This document shows, piece after piece, positions 8,963-17,205 of a stretch of 64,000 bases of DNA (position 1 is its first letter; the number at the start of each line of letters is the position of its first letter). Both the position numbers and the translations under genes were made by a program. The notes beneath the pieces are model-generated. The model was given only the letters and a program-made list of their open reading frames with translations, had not been told where the DNA came from and searched no databases. The DNA comes from Planococcus sp. PAMC 21323 (GTDB lineage Bacteria; Bacillota; Bacilli; Bacillales_A; Planococcaceae), in contig NZ_CP009129.1 of assembly GCF_000785555.1 (NCBI RefSeq), positions 2,728,001-2,792,000 on the forward strand. The letters run 5' to 3'.

Positions 8963-9038
8963 TGAACTGAGCCACTAATGTATCACTTTTTAAATGTCTA
9001 TCACCTGGGGTTCAGTTCACCTCTTCCCCTCTTTTTTT
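8963..9038 (+). terminator. Long-loop terminator-like inverted repeat
   Basis: TGAACTGA (8963-8970) pairs with TCAGTTCA (9012-9019) across a long loop and a run of eight T follows at 9031-9038. It lies between the plus-strand gene at 8527 and the minus-strand gene ending at 9077. Confidence 0.4.
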
Positions 9039-9076
9039 TGCATCCTCTCACAATTCCTGTATATGAAATTAAACCA

Positions 9077-9463
9077 TTATCTCCAACGTTCCATGGCCGC
9101 ATCTAAATTTTCCATCCTCACTGATCCTTTTTGAAGAGGTATCGGACAAATTTGGTTAAATTCATGAATTTTATCGTTGAGCAACGCAACCTTTAATTGC
9201 ACATCGCTTCTCTTTCCTTTGCTAAGTTGAAGAATCGCATCTTGAATCCCATCCCGAATATCATGCTGGAGCTTCAGCCAATGGGGTTTATGCCCTGCCT
9301 CATTTGCTACGCGCTGAAAATGCTGAAAAAGATCTCCTGAAAAATATTCCGCTGACAAAGGCTTTCCAGTACCGGGCAAATCATCCATTCCTCCTGTTTT
9401 AGTATATTCCTTTAAAATGTCTCCAATTAAATCATTCCGTGGATTCGAATCATATTCGCTCAT
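9077..9463 (-). CDS. DUF1992 (DnaJC28-conserved domain) protein
   Basis: The 128-residue protein has the DUF1992 core: a short N-terminal helix, then GKPLSAEYFSGDLFQHFQRVANEAGHKP and a C-terminal helical region. The hallmark reads DDLPGTGKPL, near the conserved family pattern of short chaperone-related proteins. Its function is unknown. In eukaryotes the domain occurs with a J domain, which is absent here. No signal or membrane segment is seen. The ATG at 9463 follows a GGAAG site. It is the second gene of a minus-strand pair with the MFS gene at 9505-10752, 41 bases apart. Confidence 0.8.
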   Translation of the reverse strand: MSEYDSNPRNDLIGDILKEYTKTGGMDDLPGTGKPLSAEYFSGDLFQHFQRVANEAGHKPHWLKLQHDIRDGIQDAILQLSKGKRSDVQLKVALLNDKIHEFNQICPIPLQKGSVRMENLDAAMERWR

Positions 9464-9504
9464 CTGGCATCTTCCTTTCTACAAGAATTGAGTCTATAGA
9501 GTCA

Positions 9505-10752
9505 TTAAACCAACACTTCCTTTTCGACCTCTTCCTCCTCTTCTCGGTAAAATGCAGCTTGTTGTGGTTTCAATACAAAATAGGAAAAGACGATTGATGC
9601 CAGCAGCATAATGCTGGCCAGTCCAACAATAGTGACTCGCAGGGAAATTACATCTGCCAAGATACCGATTCCTAAGATGAATAGGACTTGTACGACACTC
9701 TGCACCAATTGAAAAATGCTGGTGACTCTTCCCATCAGCGCAACCGGAATGTTGTTTTGGTAAAACGTAGCCATGCCAGTATTCATGAAGACATTGAAAA
9801 AACCTAAAATCAAGAAGCCGACTGTAATGGTGAGGAATGACCAAGAAAAAGCATACAGGACATAGCCGACCGCCGTCATCACCACACCGAGCACAATCAT
9901 AAACCGTAAAGAGAACTTTGACGAAAAGATGGTAAGCAGAACGCCGCCACTAACTGAACCAATGCCGGTGATACTGATTAACAAGCTGTAGTCTACTTCG
10001 GAAAGACCGATTACCCGTTGGGTAAACACGACTTCCTGGGCATCCATGGCGAACGAAAAAATCATGACCAGAATAAAACTCAAGTAAATAATAGCGATGT
10101 ATTTGTTTTCAGAAAGGAATTGCTTAACCACTGTAAAATCACTCCATACTTGAGCAACGGTCATCTTAGGAATCGTCTCACGGTCAATCTCTTCTTGCTC
10201 TGGAAGTCCCAAAAGCAGCAGTGCTGCAATCACAAAGAAAATTGCATTGATCCAAAGGGTGGCCTGAATCGAGCTAAGCAGAATTAACGTACCGCCAATG
10301 GCGGGACCGACGATAAATGCACCAGAAGAAGTAACCGAACGAATGGAGTTGAAACGTTTTCTCTTTAATTTCGGCACTAGCATGGTTGTATAGGTGGTCG
10401 AAGAAGGACCAAAAAAAGACTTAGCGATACTCAGGAAAACGAGAATCACGTAAATGCCAACGATGTTGGGAGCATAGGGAATCAATGCGATAAATCCTGC
10501 CCGTAAAAGATAAGTTGCGATAATGACTTTCTTCTTGCTGCGGTAATCGATAAAGCTTCCAGTCCAAAACTTCGTCAAGATGTTGACAATCGGTCCAATG
10601 ATCCAAAGTCCGGCTACTGCTGCAGCAGAACCAGTCATTTGATAAACAATGATATTGATGGCGACCAGGTAAATAAAGTCACCGATGCCAGCAATGCCAA
10701 GTGAAGTCAACAGTATGGCTGGATCTTTCCAATCTTTTAACTTTTTATTCAT
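9505..10752 (-). CDS. MFS transporter, EntS-like exporter
   Basis: The 415-residue protein has about twelve membrane helices and a charged loop after helix 2 (IDYRSKKKV), the usual MFS loop position. The N half contains TSSGAFIVGPAIGGTLI near helix 5, typical of drug/siderophore exporters of the MFS_3 branch. It probably exports a small compound. The substrate is unknown. It ends in a charged tail rich in Glu. The start ATG at 10752 follows AGGAGGCC. It lies between crossover-like sites b (8912) and c (10872), as a two-gene cassette with the DUF1992 gene. Confidence 0.85.
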   Translation of the reverse strand: MNKKLKDWKDPAILLTSLGIAGIGDFIYLVAINIIVYQMTGSAAAVAGLWIIGPIVNILTKFWTGSFIDYRSKKKVIIATYLLRAGFIALIPYAPNIVGIYVILVFLSIAKSFFGPSSTTYTTMLVPKLKRKRFNSIRSVTSSGAFIVGPAIGGTLILLSSIQATLWINAIFFVIAALLLLGLPEQEEIDRETIPKMTVAQVWSDFTVVKQFLSENKYIAIIYLSFILVMIFSFAMDAQEVVFTQRVIGLSEVDYSLLISITGIGSVSGGVLLTIFSSKFSLRFMIVLGVVMTAVGYVLYAFSWSFLTITVGFLILGFFNVFMNTGMATFYQNNIPVALMGRVTSIFQLVQSVVQVLFILGIGILADVISLRVTIVGLASIMLLASIVFSYFVLKPQQAAFYREEEEEVEKEVLV

Positions 10753-10871
10753 TTTGGCCTCCTATAAAATATATTGGGTCTTCTAAAAGCACTGTTATTT
10801 AAGTAACTTATTTAATATTCTTATAATAACATTAATTTCCATCTGCAAGATATACGTAAAGTGTAGCCACG

Positions 10872-10898
10872 CATTCGTAAAAGTACATTTTCACGAAC
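10872..10898 (+). repeat. Resolvase crossover-like palindrome (orphan copy c)
   Basis: Half sites CATTCGTAAAAGT and ATTTTCACGAAC around centre AC are a degenerate copy of res subsite I. It lies between the two MFS cassettes. Confidence 0.6.
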
Positions 10899-10900
10899 AA

Positions 10901-10942
10901 AAAGGAGAAAAGATGTGCTGGCTATAGCCTCTTTTCCCCTTT
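10901..10942. terminator. Hairpin repeated from 8345-8388
   Basis: AAAGGAGAAAAGA pairs with TCTTTTCCCCTTT with one mismatch. On the minus strand it would follow the MFS gene ending at 10998 after the dif-like site, and may serve as its terminator. Confidence 0.5.
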
Positions 10943-10954
10943 AAAATACACGTA

Positions 10955-10982
10955 GCTTCCGATAAGCTGCGATATGTAAACT
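10955..10982 (+). repeat. dif-like XerC/XerD-type site (copy 3)
   Basis: The arms GCTTCCGATAA and ATATGTAAACT are identical to copy 2, but the 6-bp centre (GCTGCG) differs. Identical arms with a different centre is the pattern expected of Xer-type sites. Confidence 0.6.
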
Positions 10983-10997
10983 TACTCCTTGCCACCT

Positions 10998-12272
10998 TTA
11001 CGATTTTTCTTTCCCATTAATGGTCGATGGGTGTAATGACTCAGGAATTTTAAGGTTATAAGATTTATTAGCTTGGACCAATGCAAAGAATTGAGCAAAC
11101 ACTATAAATAATAGGAACAGAAACAGATAGTTTATATTTAGATTGGTTAAAAGCAGACCTCCGATTCCAGGTCCAATCGCATATGCGAAGTTTCCTCCAG
11201 CGCCAATTAAAGAAAAATACGTGGCTTTCAAATTTGTCGGAGCGCTTTTCGCCATGATTGCCTGCATTTTCGGTGCGACTATCATTTCTCCGATTGTGAT
11301 AAATGCAAAAGAAACAAACCATGCGTAGGTAAAATTGTTTAAGAACAACAAAATTAAAAATCCAAGAAAGTAAAGACTGTTACCAAATATGAAGGAGCAC
11401 ACATTGCTAAACCGACTGAAAACGTGCGTTACAATCGGCTGTAAGACGACAATCAAGCCGGTCATCATGGCAACCAGCAATCCAAACAAGCGAACGCCAT
11501 CTTCAAAAGAGCCATTTAAATATTGTGCAATGTTCGTATCGACTTGCGCTTCGATGAAAAAGATAAAGAAATAACTAAGCATCAGCCAGATCAGTACGCG
11601 GTCTTTCGTGAGCAAAGTGAATATTGATCTGGAGCCTGCCAGTTCTTTTTCTGCTTCTACATAGTGAATAGAGATATCTGCTTTTTTGATACGGAATAAA
11701 CCAATCATTGATCCGGCCAACACGACTAAAATAATCGAAAACAAAATAATTGGCGTTTCATAACTCCCCATTTCAATGACCAGTACACCAAGCAACGGCC
11801 CTAAAACCCCGCCCAAATTGATAACCCAGTAGTTATAACCGAAAACCACTTCAGTATGCGCTTTGGGGGTATGCAGCGCAAGAATCGAATTACTAGTCGA
11901 ATTATAAACAGTCCAACCGATCCCGGCGAGGACGGAAAACAGTGCGATAACCAGATAATTTTCGAAGACGATATAACCGATCAAACTCGCCGCTGGAATA
12001 AGCAAAGCGATAGGATAAACTTTATGTATCCCAAACTTATCAGCAATCCTACCACCTAAAACACTGAATACCAAAGAACTGAGGGGGGAAATCCCGATCA
12101 AGACCCCGACTTCTGCAGGCGTGAGGTTCAGTTTTTCGCTGAAATAAATGGCCATGAATGGCATGGACATAAAACGAAATGTATTGAAGATAATATTGGC
12201 CAAAAGCAAAGACCACACCAAAAAAGGAATTTGTCGGTAGCGTTCTTTAATTTTAGACAACTTACTATTCAT
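10998..12272 (-). CDS. MFS transporter (multidrug-type)
   Basis: The protein has about 424 residues and twelve predicted helices. It has the MFS loop motif GGRIADKFG after helix 2, and GIGWTVYNSTSNSIL and YNYWVINLGGVLGP in helices 4-5. This fits the drug-exporter branch of MFS (YfmO/TetA-like). The ATG at 12272 is preferred because GGAGAAG lies just upstream and the longer frame from 12311 lies inside the regulator gene. It overlaps the regulator stop by 8 bases (ATGAATAG), so the two are translationally coupled. The product is likely under control of that regulator. Confidence 0.85.
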   Translation of the reverse strand: MNSKLSKIKERYRQIPFLVWSLLLANIIFNTFRFMSMPFMAIYFSEKLNLTPAEVGVLIGISPLSSLVFSVLGGRIADKFGIHKVYPIALLIPAASLIGYIVFENYLVIALFSVLAGIGWTVYNSTSNSILALHTPKAHTEVVFGYNYWVINLGGVLGPLLGVLVIEMGSYETPIILFSIILVVLAGSMIGLFRIKKADISIHYVEAEKELAGSRSIFTLLTKDRVLIWLMLSYFFIFFIEAQVDTNIAQYLNGSFEDGVRLFGLLVAMMTGLIVVLQPIVTHVFSRFSNVCSFIFGNSLYFLGFLILLFLNNFTYAWFVSFAFITIGEMIVAPKMQAIMAKSAPTNLKATYFSLIGAGGNFAYAIGPGIGGLLLTNLNINYLFLFLLFIVFAQFFALVQANKSYNLKIPESLHPSTINGKEKS

Positions 12273-12876
12273 GCTCTTCTCCATCTTCCGATGAATTGAA
12301 AAAAGGTTCATTCATACGGAAACCGAAGGTGGAAATATAGAACCACTCCCCATCTTCTCCCTCTTCTTCCACCCCTGTTAATTCTTCTAGTAAATTCTGG
12401 TATTTCATGACCCATTCTTTGAATTTTTTCTCCGTCATTTTCACTTCTAGCTGGCTGGAAATTTTACCCCATTCTTTCGGATTTTCCGTTTCTGTTATAA
12501 AGGCAGTATCAGGTGCTTTTAATACTCGTTCTTTGGTCCGTTCCAGCGCAGTGAGAGCCATCAGTTTTCCACCTTCATTTTGTATGGCTTGAAAAGGCAT
12601 TAATTCTTTCGCAGGAATGTAACTTCTTGCGGTCGATCGGTATTGTTTCTCTGTCATATTTCGTTTTTTTGACTCACTGACCAGATAAATCAATTCATTT
12701 TTTTCTAAATCTTTTAAGTGATAATGTATTTTTGAACGCGGAATATTTAACAACTGAGAAAGCTGTTGGCCCGAGTAAGGTTTTTCGATTAGTAAATGCA
12801 GCATCTCCACCCGTAAGGGATCGCTTAAGCTCTTTAACTGGTCTAACTGAGTTAAAAGAAAAATGCTTTGTTTCAT
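12265..12876 (-). CDS. ArsR-type winged-helix regulator of the MFS exporter
   Basis: The 203-residue protein has an N-terminal winged helix (residues 10-75: LKSLSDPLRVEMLHLL, YSGQQLSQLLNIPRSKIHYHLKDLEKNELI) of the ArsR type and a C-terminal acidic region of unknown ligand role. No cysteine pair for metals is visible, so a small-molecule ligand is more likely. The ATG at 12876 follows a strong AAAGGAGG. It forms an operon with the MFS gene at 10998-12272. A 42-bp inverted repeat upstream (12931-12972) is the likely operator for self-regulation. Confidence 0.85.
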   Translation of the reverse strand: MKQSIFLLTQLDQLKSLSDPLRVEMLHLLIEKPYSGQQLSQLLNIPRSKIHYHLKDLEKNELIYLVSESKKRNMTEKQYRSTARSYIPAKELMPFQAIQNEGGKLMALTALERTKERVLKAPDTAFITETENPKEWGKISSQLEVKMTEKKFKEWVMKYQNLLEELTGVEEEGEDGEWFYISTFGFRMNEPFFNSSEDGEEHE

Positions 12877-12930
12877 TTCATGTCCTCCTTTTTAGACTTG
12901 TCTATTTTTACTGACATAAAGATATCATTT

Positions 12931-12972
12931 TATATTCTCTCTTGTCAATAAAATTTGACATGAGAGAATATA
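12931..12972 (-). promoter_or_regulatory. Palindromic operator/promoter of the regulator-MFS operon
   Basis: TATATTCTCTC (12931-12941) and GAGAGAATATA (12962-12972) form a perfect 11-bp inverted repeat with a 20-base spacer. Within the spacer TGTCAA and TTGACA form a second perfect repeat. Read on the minus strand, the first of these gives a TTGACA -35 box. It is the only large palindrome before the regulator gene. Confidence 0.55.
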
Positions 12973-12994
12973 AAAATAGATTATTCTATTAAAC

Positions 12995-13117
12995 CGTTCG
13001 TAAAAGTACACTTTTGCGAACGCTTTGAAAACGGCTGAAAACGGCTGAAAATGACGTTCGTAAATGTATGAAATGACTTTACGAACGTTCACGAAATTGC
13101 ACACACTTTTACGAACG
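12995..13117 (+). promoter_or_regulatory. Three-part res site of the serine resolvase
   Basis: There are three inverted-repeat subsites, each with CGTTCG/CGAACG-type ends: I at 12995-13022 (28 bp, half sites CGTTCGTAAAAGT and ACTTTTGCGAACG), II at 13055-13087 (33 bp) and III at 13086-13117 (32 bp). A tandem AAAACGGCTG repeat lies between I and II. This is the classic layout of a resolvase res, directly upstream of the gene at 13164. A TATAAT at 13127-13132 suggests that the gene's promoter overlaps subsite III, which gives autoregulation. Confidence 0.8.
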
Positions 13118-13163
13118 GTTTTCAGGTATAATGAGAGGAAATAATCGTTTATAGAGGTGAATT

Positions 13164-13781
13164 ATGGAACATCGCAAATTTGGTTACATACGCGTCAGCA
13201 GCAAAGACCAAAATGAAGGCCGTCAGTTGGAAGCTATGAAAAAAATGGGCATCACTGATCGGGATATTTATTTGGACAAACAAAGCGGAAAGAGTTTCGA
13301 GCGAGCGAACTATCAGTTGCTCAAACGGATTATCCGTAAAGGCGATATTTTATATATTCACTCACTGGATCGGTTTGGCCGAAACAAAGAAGAGATCCTT
13401 CAGGAGTGGAATGACCTCACGAAAAATATTGAAGCGGATATTGTGGTGTTGGATATGCCGTTATTGGATACGACCCAATACAAAGACAGCATGGGAACGT
13501 TCATTGCGGATCTGGTGTTGCAGATTCTTTCCTGGATGGCAGAAGAAGAACGGGAACGCATCAGGAAACGGCAGCGTGAAGGAATCGATTTGGCACTGCA
13601 AAATGGTATTCAGTTTGGCAGACCCGCAGTTTATGTTTCAGAGGAATTCAAAGAGGTATATAGAAAATGGAAAGCTAAAGAACTGACAGCAGTGGAAGCC
13701 ATGCAACAGGCTGGAGTTAAAAAGACCAGTTTTTATAAATTGGTAAGAGCACTCGAAGAACAGGCAGCAAATCTATTATAA
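13164..13781 (+). CDS. Serine recombinase, plasmid-resolvase type
   Basis: The 205-residue protein has the resolvase catalytic domain with the active serine in YIRVSSKDQ (residues 7-15), then LDRFGRNKEEIL and EEERERIRKRQREGI (E helix), followed by a C-terminal helix-turn-helix at about 165-195. It resembles the Bin/Sin-type resolvases of Gram-positive plasmids. It would resolve dimers or exchange DNA between res sites. It sits directly downstream of its three-subsite res (12995-13117). Orphan subsite-I copies at 8319, 8912, 10872 and 17206 suggest that it, or a related enzyme, has shuffled neighbouring cassettes. Confidence 0.9.
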   Translation: MEHRKFGYIRVSSKDQNEGRQLEAMKKMGITDRDIYLDKQSGKSFERANYQLLKRIIRKGDILYIHSLDRFGRNKEEILQEWNDLTKNIEADIVVLDMPLLDTTQYKDSMGTFIADLVLQILSWMAEEERERIRKRQREGIDLALQNGIQFGRPAVYVSEEFKEVYRKWKAKELTAVEAMQQAGVKKTSFYKLVRALEEQAANLL

Positions 13782-13795
13782 TAGAAGAAACTTCA

Positions 13796-13847
13796 AAAAA
13801 AGAATGGCACTAAAGTTAACGAATAACTTCAGTGCCGTTCTTTTTTT
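13796..13847 (+). terminator. Strong terminator after the resolvase
   Basis: AAAGAATGGCACT and AGTTA pair with TAACT and AGTGCCGTTCTTT with one bulge. A-run before and T-run after make it bidirectional. Confidence 0.85.
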
Positions 13848-13868
13848 GTTCTAGTACTTGTTATTTTT

Positions 13869-14273
13869 CTAAGATTCTATCTCTGGCAAGGATGGCGGAG
13901 TATAATTTTTATGTACATATAATTCTTCTGCAATCTCTCCGTTTTCCTTCTTTCTATACAAAAGTGTTAATCTGGTTTGAGTTTTTTCATAATCATTATT
14001 CAATCTAGGAAAGAAAGAGATGAGGATATAGTCGTTTGACAACTTGTCTTTTTTCAAAAATAAATTCAAGTAATATTCTTTGGAGTCTTGTCTTATCTTT
14101 AATCGTAATAAATAATCAGCATCTATTTTACTGTATGCTTTTTTCTTCAAAAAAATGAAGCTTGCTTCTCCAACGTCAATTCCTTCATCAAAAATAGGCT
14201 TAATTAGAGGGGAAAACTTAATCCTATTTTCAATAGAATGCTCAAACTGACCATGTATATAAGTAAGCGTCAA
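13869..14273 (-). CDS. Hypothetical protein, probably N-terminally truncated
   Basis: The 134-residue product is not a recognised family. It reads as a mixed alpha/beta cytoplasmic protein ending KNYTPPSLPEIES. The first possible codon is a TTG at 14273 with no ribosome site. A stop lies only five codons further upstream, and the start sits inside a perfect inverted repeat (14263-14289). I infer that the true 5' part was lost at this repeat during rearrangement, so expression is doubtful. No membrane or signal segments are seen. Confidence 0.45.
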   Translation of the reverse strand: MTLTYIHGQFEHSIENRIKFSPLIKPIFDEGIDVGEASFIFLKKKAYSKIDADYLLRLKIRQDSKEYYLNLFLKKDKLSNDYILISFFPRLNNDYEKTQTRLTLLYRKKENGEIAEELYVHKNYTPPSLPEIES

Positions 14274-14289
14274 ATAATTGGACGCTTAC
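14263..14289. repeat. Perfect 9-bp inverted repeat at a gene break
   Basis: GTAAGCGTC (14263-14271) and GACGCTTAC (14281-14289) with a 9-base spacer. Its right half with flank, ATTGGACGCTTAC, recurs near 27030. Confidence 0.5.
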
Positions 14290-14378
14290 GTTTATGCAAA
14301 ATCCATAATCTGTTTTTATTCTACAAAATTCCATTAAATAATAGGGATTTATAGTTATTAAAAATTTTAGCCAGAATT

Positions 14379-14406
14379 AAAAAACAGACGAAATGTTATT
14401 CGTCTG
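14379..14406 (-). terminator. Terminator for the gene at 14577-15014
   Basis: CAGACGAA pairs with TTCGTCTG around a 6-base loop. Read on the minus strand it is followed by six T. Confidence 0.7.
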
Positions 14407-14576
14407 CTTTACTATCAATGTTTAATAGAGTTTTTCTTGCAGCACATAGCATTGAACTTTAAAGAATTCGATAATCATTTAGAAGATTTTATTAAAATAG
14501 AAATATGAAAATATAATAAAACATCTTCGAGTTAAAATTCCAGACGTTATATTATAAACACTGGACATCTTAACTA

Positions 14577-15014
14577 CTAAAAATTATCTAACCATTCACC
14601 GTCTTGTTTATTTAAATGAACTATCAATTCTGTTTTTGCACTTAAGATACAAACTTCAAAATCTTGCACATTCAATAATTCAACACCATTTTTAAGTAAA
14701 CTAAAATTCCATAGTGTACCTGTTGATTTACTAGGAGTCAAACACATATATTTTCGAATAAATGCTTTTGAACTCTCATTTAGTTCACTAGTATACTCAG
14801 TTGCCCACTCTAAATTACTCCAAGGTTTTTGAGTTGTTTTCAGTTGTAGACGTTCAAATTCTAATTTCCCTGTAAGTAACGGATTTTCTTCCTCATATTC
14901 TCCATTCGGAAAAACTACACAAAAACTATCTGCGTGTTCGAGCGCGGCTTTTAAAACCATATTCCAAGTAGAAAAGGAAGAAGAAATGTCTTCTAATACA
15001 ATAAAGTTTTCCAT
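14577..15014 (-). CDS. Hypothetical protein, 145 residues
   Basis: I do not recognise the family. The protein starts MENFIVLEDISSSFSTWNMVL and looks soluble, with alternating beta and helical stretches and no signal peptide. A strong GGAGG site 8 bases before the ATG at 15014 and a terminator at 14379-14406 support a real, single-gene unit. It lies between two resolvase genes in the accessory region. Confidence 0.75.
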   Translation of the reverse strand: MENFIVLEDISSSFSTWNMVLKAALEHADSFCVVFPNGEYEEENPLLTGKLEFERLQLKTTQKPWSNLEWATEYTSELNESSKAFIRKYMCLTPSKSTGTLWNFSLLKNGVELLNVQDFEVCILSAKTELIVHLNKQDGEWLDNF

Positions 15015-15139
15015 AAATAACCTCCATTATAATTTGCTATATTATAATTCTTTAACTAGTGAATATTCATTTTTTATAATTAGAAATTAAAATGAAAAGT
15101 AAAGAGAGCTGTAAACTATTTTTTTAAAATATACAATTT

Positions 15140-15955
15140 CTACATATCTTCTTTGTATGGACCTGTGTATATAGGTGTATATATTGGTGTTGGTGTTGGA
15201 GTTAATGTAGTTCCTGGTGTTGGTGTTACGGTAGTAGTTGGTTCTTCGTATTCTACTATTGGAAGTTCAGTTATATTAGTAATATCGTCTCCAAGTGTAC
15301 TGTTGACGACTGTACCGCCTAAAGTTTCCGACTCTATCTCTACTGAAGGGTCATAACCGGATATATCATTAGGTGGTTGAGGTTCAGTGATATATAGCGA
15401 CTCATTATATTCTACCAGTATCTCTGTATCAACAGAAGCTGGTCTTACAGCATATCCACCTGTAAGTAACTTATAAAGAATTACAGGAACTATGGCGAAT
15501 ATTGAAAATAAACTAGTTTGATCATTAAAAGAAAGACTACTTTTTGCAAAAGACTTCATTGCATTTGCTCCTACTTTTGATAAGTCGTTCCAATTGGAAG
15601 TGGAATTACACGTATCTATAACAGTTTTCTTTTTCTTCGTTTCGTAGATGTAAATACATGTTTTGGACTTCTTAATGTATCTAACAACATGAAAATTATA
15701 ATATGGTTTCCATTGGCCTCTTAAATCTTTTTTGTCTAAATGAACATTAGTATGCGGTGTGGAATTACTCGGGAATTTTGGGCCTGCCCAACCAGGATGG
15801 ACATTGGTAACATATAGTTTCATACCACCCACAATTTTCGGACCATATGCTAGCTTTGCACTTGCTGCGGAAACACTTTGAGAGTGGGGAAAAACGTAAA
15901 CTGAACTAAACGTAAAAGTGAGAAGAAGTAAAAAAATCAAAAACCTTTTTTTCAT
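15140..15955 (-). CDS. Secreted protein of unknown function with a Thr-Pro-rich tail
   Basis: The 271-residue protein has a signal peptide (MKKRFLIFLLLLTFTF, cleavage near SVSAASA around residue 32). A mature domain follows, with WAGPKFPSN and CIYIYETKKKKT, a hydrophobic stretch near 150-170, and a C-terminal low-complexity Thr/Pro/Tyr tail (TPTPGTTLTPTPTPIYTP). The tail has no LPXTG signal. The pair of cysteines (CIYIYE... CNSTS) could form a disulfide. I do not know a family for it. The ATG at 15955 follows an AGGAGG site, so the start is secure. Genes with similar repeat tails are often surface exposed. Confidence 0.75.
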   Translation of the reverse strand: MKKRFLIFLLLLTFTFSSVYVFPHSQSVSAASAKLAYGPKIVGGMKLYVTNVHPGWAGPKFPSNSTPHTNVHLDKKDLRGQWKPYYNFHVVRYIKKSKTCIYIYETKKKKTVIDTCNSTSNWNDLSKVGANAMKSFAKSSLSFNDQTSLFSIFAIVPVILYKLLTGGYAVRPASVDTEILVEYNESLYITEPQPPNDISGYDPSVEIESETLGGTVVNSTLGDDITNITELPIVEYEEPTTTVTPTPGTTLTPTPTPIYTPIYTGPYKEDM

Positions 15956-16268
15956 AAAATTAACCTCCTATTTTAATTTAAAAATCCCGAAAAACTAAAA
16001 TTGAAAATAAATCCAAAGCACCAATTTAATTCTTCTTATTTACAATAAACTTTTGAAAAATATTTGTATATCGCATTTTTTTGATGAATATAACATTACT
16101 CATCAGTCTGGGAAATTGATTAATGATAATAAGCTTTTAAGTACAATCTTAAAATAGACCACTTGTGGTTTATTTCTACTGTTAAGTTGTAATTACTTTA
16201 ACTTTTGTAATAGAAGATTATCACTACTAACGATAAAGAGAAAAATTTACAACAATATATATAAAACT
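15956..16268. other. AT-rich intergenic DNA
   Basis: I see no coding potential. It contains the promoter side of the secreted-protein gene and ends at the 46-bp palindrome. Nothing else is recognisable. Confidence 0.5.
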
Positions 16269-16314
16269 AAAAGAGGCATAACATGGATTTTAAAATCCAT
16301 GTTATGCCTCTTTT
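16269..16314 (-). terminator. Perfect 46-bp palindrome after the second resolvase
   Basis: The 23-bp half AAAAGAGGCATAACATGG plus ATTTT is mirrored perfectly with no loop (16269-16291 and 16292-16314), flanked by T-rich DNA. A hairpin of this type would terminate the resolvase at 16334. A perfect, loopless palindrome is unusual for a terminator. Confidence 0.65.
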
Positions 16315-16333
16315 AATTTTAGAAAGTGCAAGT

Positions 16334-16888
16334 TTATTGTTTTTCCAAGTAACGATAAATAGTGGTACGAGAAACGCCCCATCTTTCAGCCACATCTTTA
16401 ATCGGTGTCCCACCTTGAATCAACGAACGCATCATTTCAATATCTTTTGTGCCAAACTTCTCCGGTCGTCCACCGAGACGCCCTCTTGCTCTGGCAGCTG
16501 TCCGTCCGGCAGCCGAAAGTTCCTCAATCAAGTTCCGTTCGAATTCCGCAAATGCAGCGAACAAGTGGAACATCAATTGTCCAGTTGCATTGCGTTTATC
16601 CATCGTCAAGTTTTCCTGCAAACTGTGGAAGGTAACTCCCCGTTCATTTAAGGCATTTACAAGTTGAATCAAATCCTGCATGTTTCTTCCTAACCGATCC
16701 AATCGCCAAACAACAATCGTATCTCCTTCACGTGCATAGTTAATCGCTTCTTCTAAACCTGGACGCTGTTTTTTTGTGCCACTCATTTTATCGTGAAATG
16801 TTTTATCGCAGCCGTAAGCAGTTAACGCATCCATCTGTAAATCCAAATTTTGTAATCCCGTTGAGACCCGTGCATATCCAATTAACAT
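16334..16888 (-). CDS. tnpR: Tn3-type serine resolvase/invertase
   Basis: The 184-residue protein has the full resolvase domain: catalytic serine in YARVSTGLQN (residues 5-14), VVWRLDRLGRNMQDL, and the E helix FAAFAEFERNLI. A C-terminal Hin-type helix-turn-helix (LGGRPEKF, IKDVAERWGVSRTTIYRYL) follows. It is close to TnpR of Tn3-family elements and DNA invertases of the Pin type. No tnpA accompanies it, so it is an orphan. A decayed relative lies at 6803. The ATG at 16888 is the usual start MLIGYARVS. Confidence 0.9.
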   Translation of the reverse strand: MLIGYARVSTGLQNLDLQMDALTAYGCDKTFHDKMSGTKKQRPGLEEAINYAREGDTIVVWRLDRLGRNMQDLIQLVNALNERGVTFHSLQENLTMDKRNATGQLMFHLFAAFAEFERNLIEELSAAGRTAARARGRLGGRPEKFGTKDIEMMRSLIQGGTPIKDVAERWGVSRTTIYRYLEKQ

Positions 16889-16997
16889 CCAATCACTCTT
16901 TCGTCTTTTTCGTTAAATTAATTGTACCATAAGATAAAAAACCAATGGTTAGTGAACATAGAATAATGTACAGAGTTTTATTACACGTAACACATAA

Positions 16998-17042
16998 AAA
17001 AAGATCCTTTTCTAATCACCCAATGCCGTGTCCAGAAAAGGA
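16998..17042 (-). terminator. Terminator of a lost minus-strand gene
   Basis: TCCTTTTCT (17005-17013) pairs with AGAAAAGGA (17034-17042) and, on the minus strand, is followed by a seven-T run. It lies just after the gene fragment 17094-17205 and upstream of the second resolvase. Confidence 0.5.
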
Positions 17043-17093
17043 CGAGTTTTGGAACAGAGAAGGTAAGTGGACTTTTCAAAATTGAAGATATCT

Positions 17094-17205
17094 CTATGAA
17101 CGTGCCTCCTCTGCAAATGACGAAATCATCATAAGAGTCATCGTGGTCTGTTCTGTTAAAAGTACTATGACATTTTTTGATGCTGTTCCCTCTATATAAT
17201 AGAGT
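17094..17205 (-). pseudogene. 3' fragment of an unknown gene, cut at a crossover-like site
   Basis: A 36-codon open stretch on the minus strand ends in TAG at 17094. It contains the plausible protein sequence ASKNVIVLLTEQTTMTLMM, and a terminator follows. Its upstream end coincides with the crossover-like palindrome at 17206-17232. I infer that recombination there separated it from the rest of the gene. Coding potential is judged by eye only. Confidence 0.35.
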
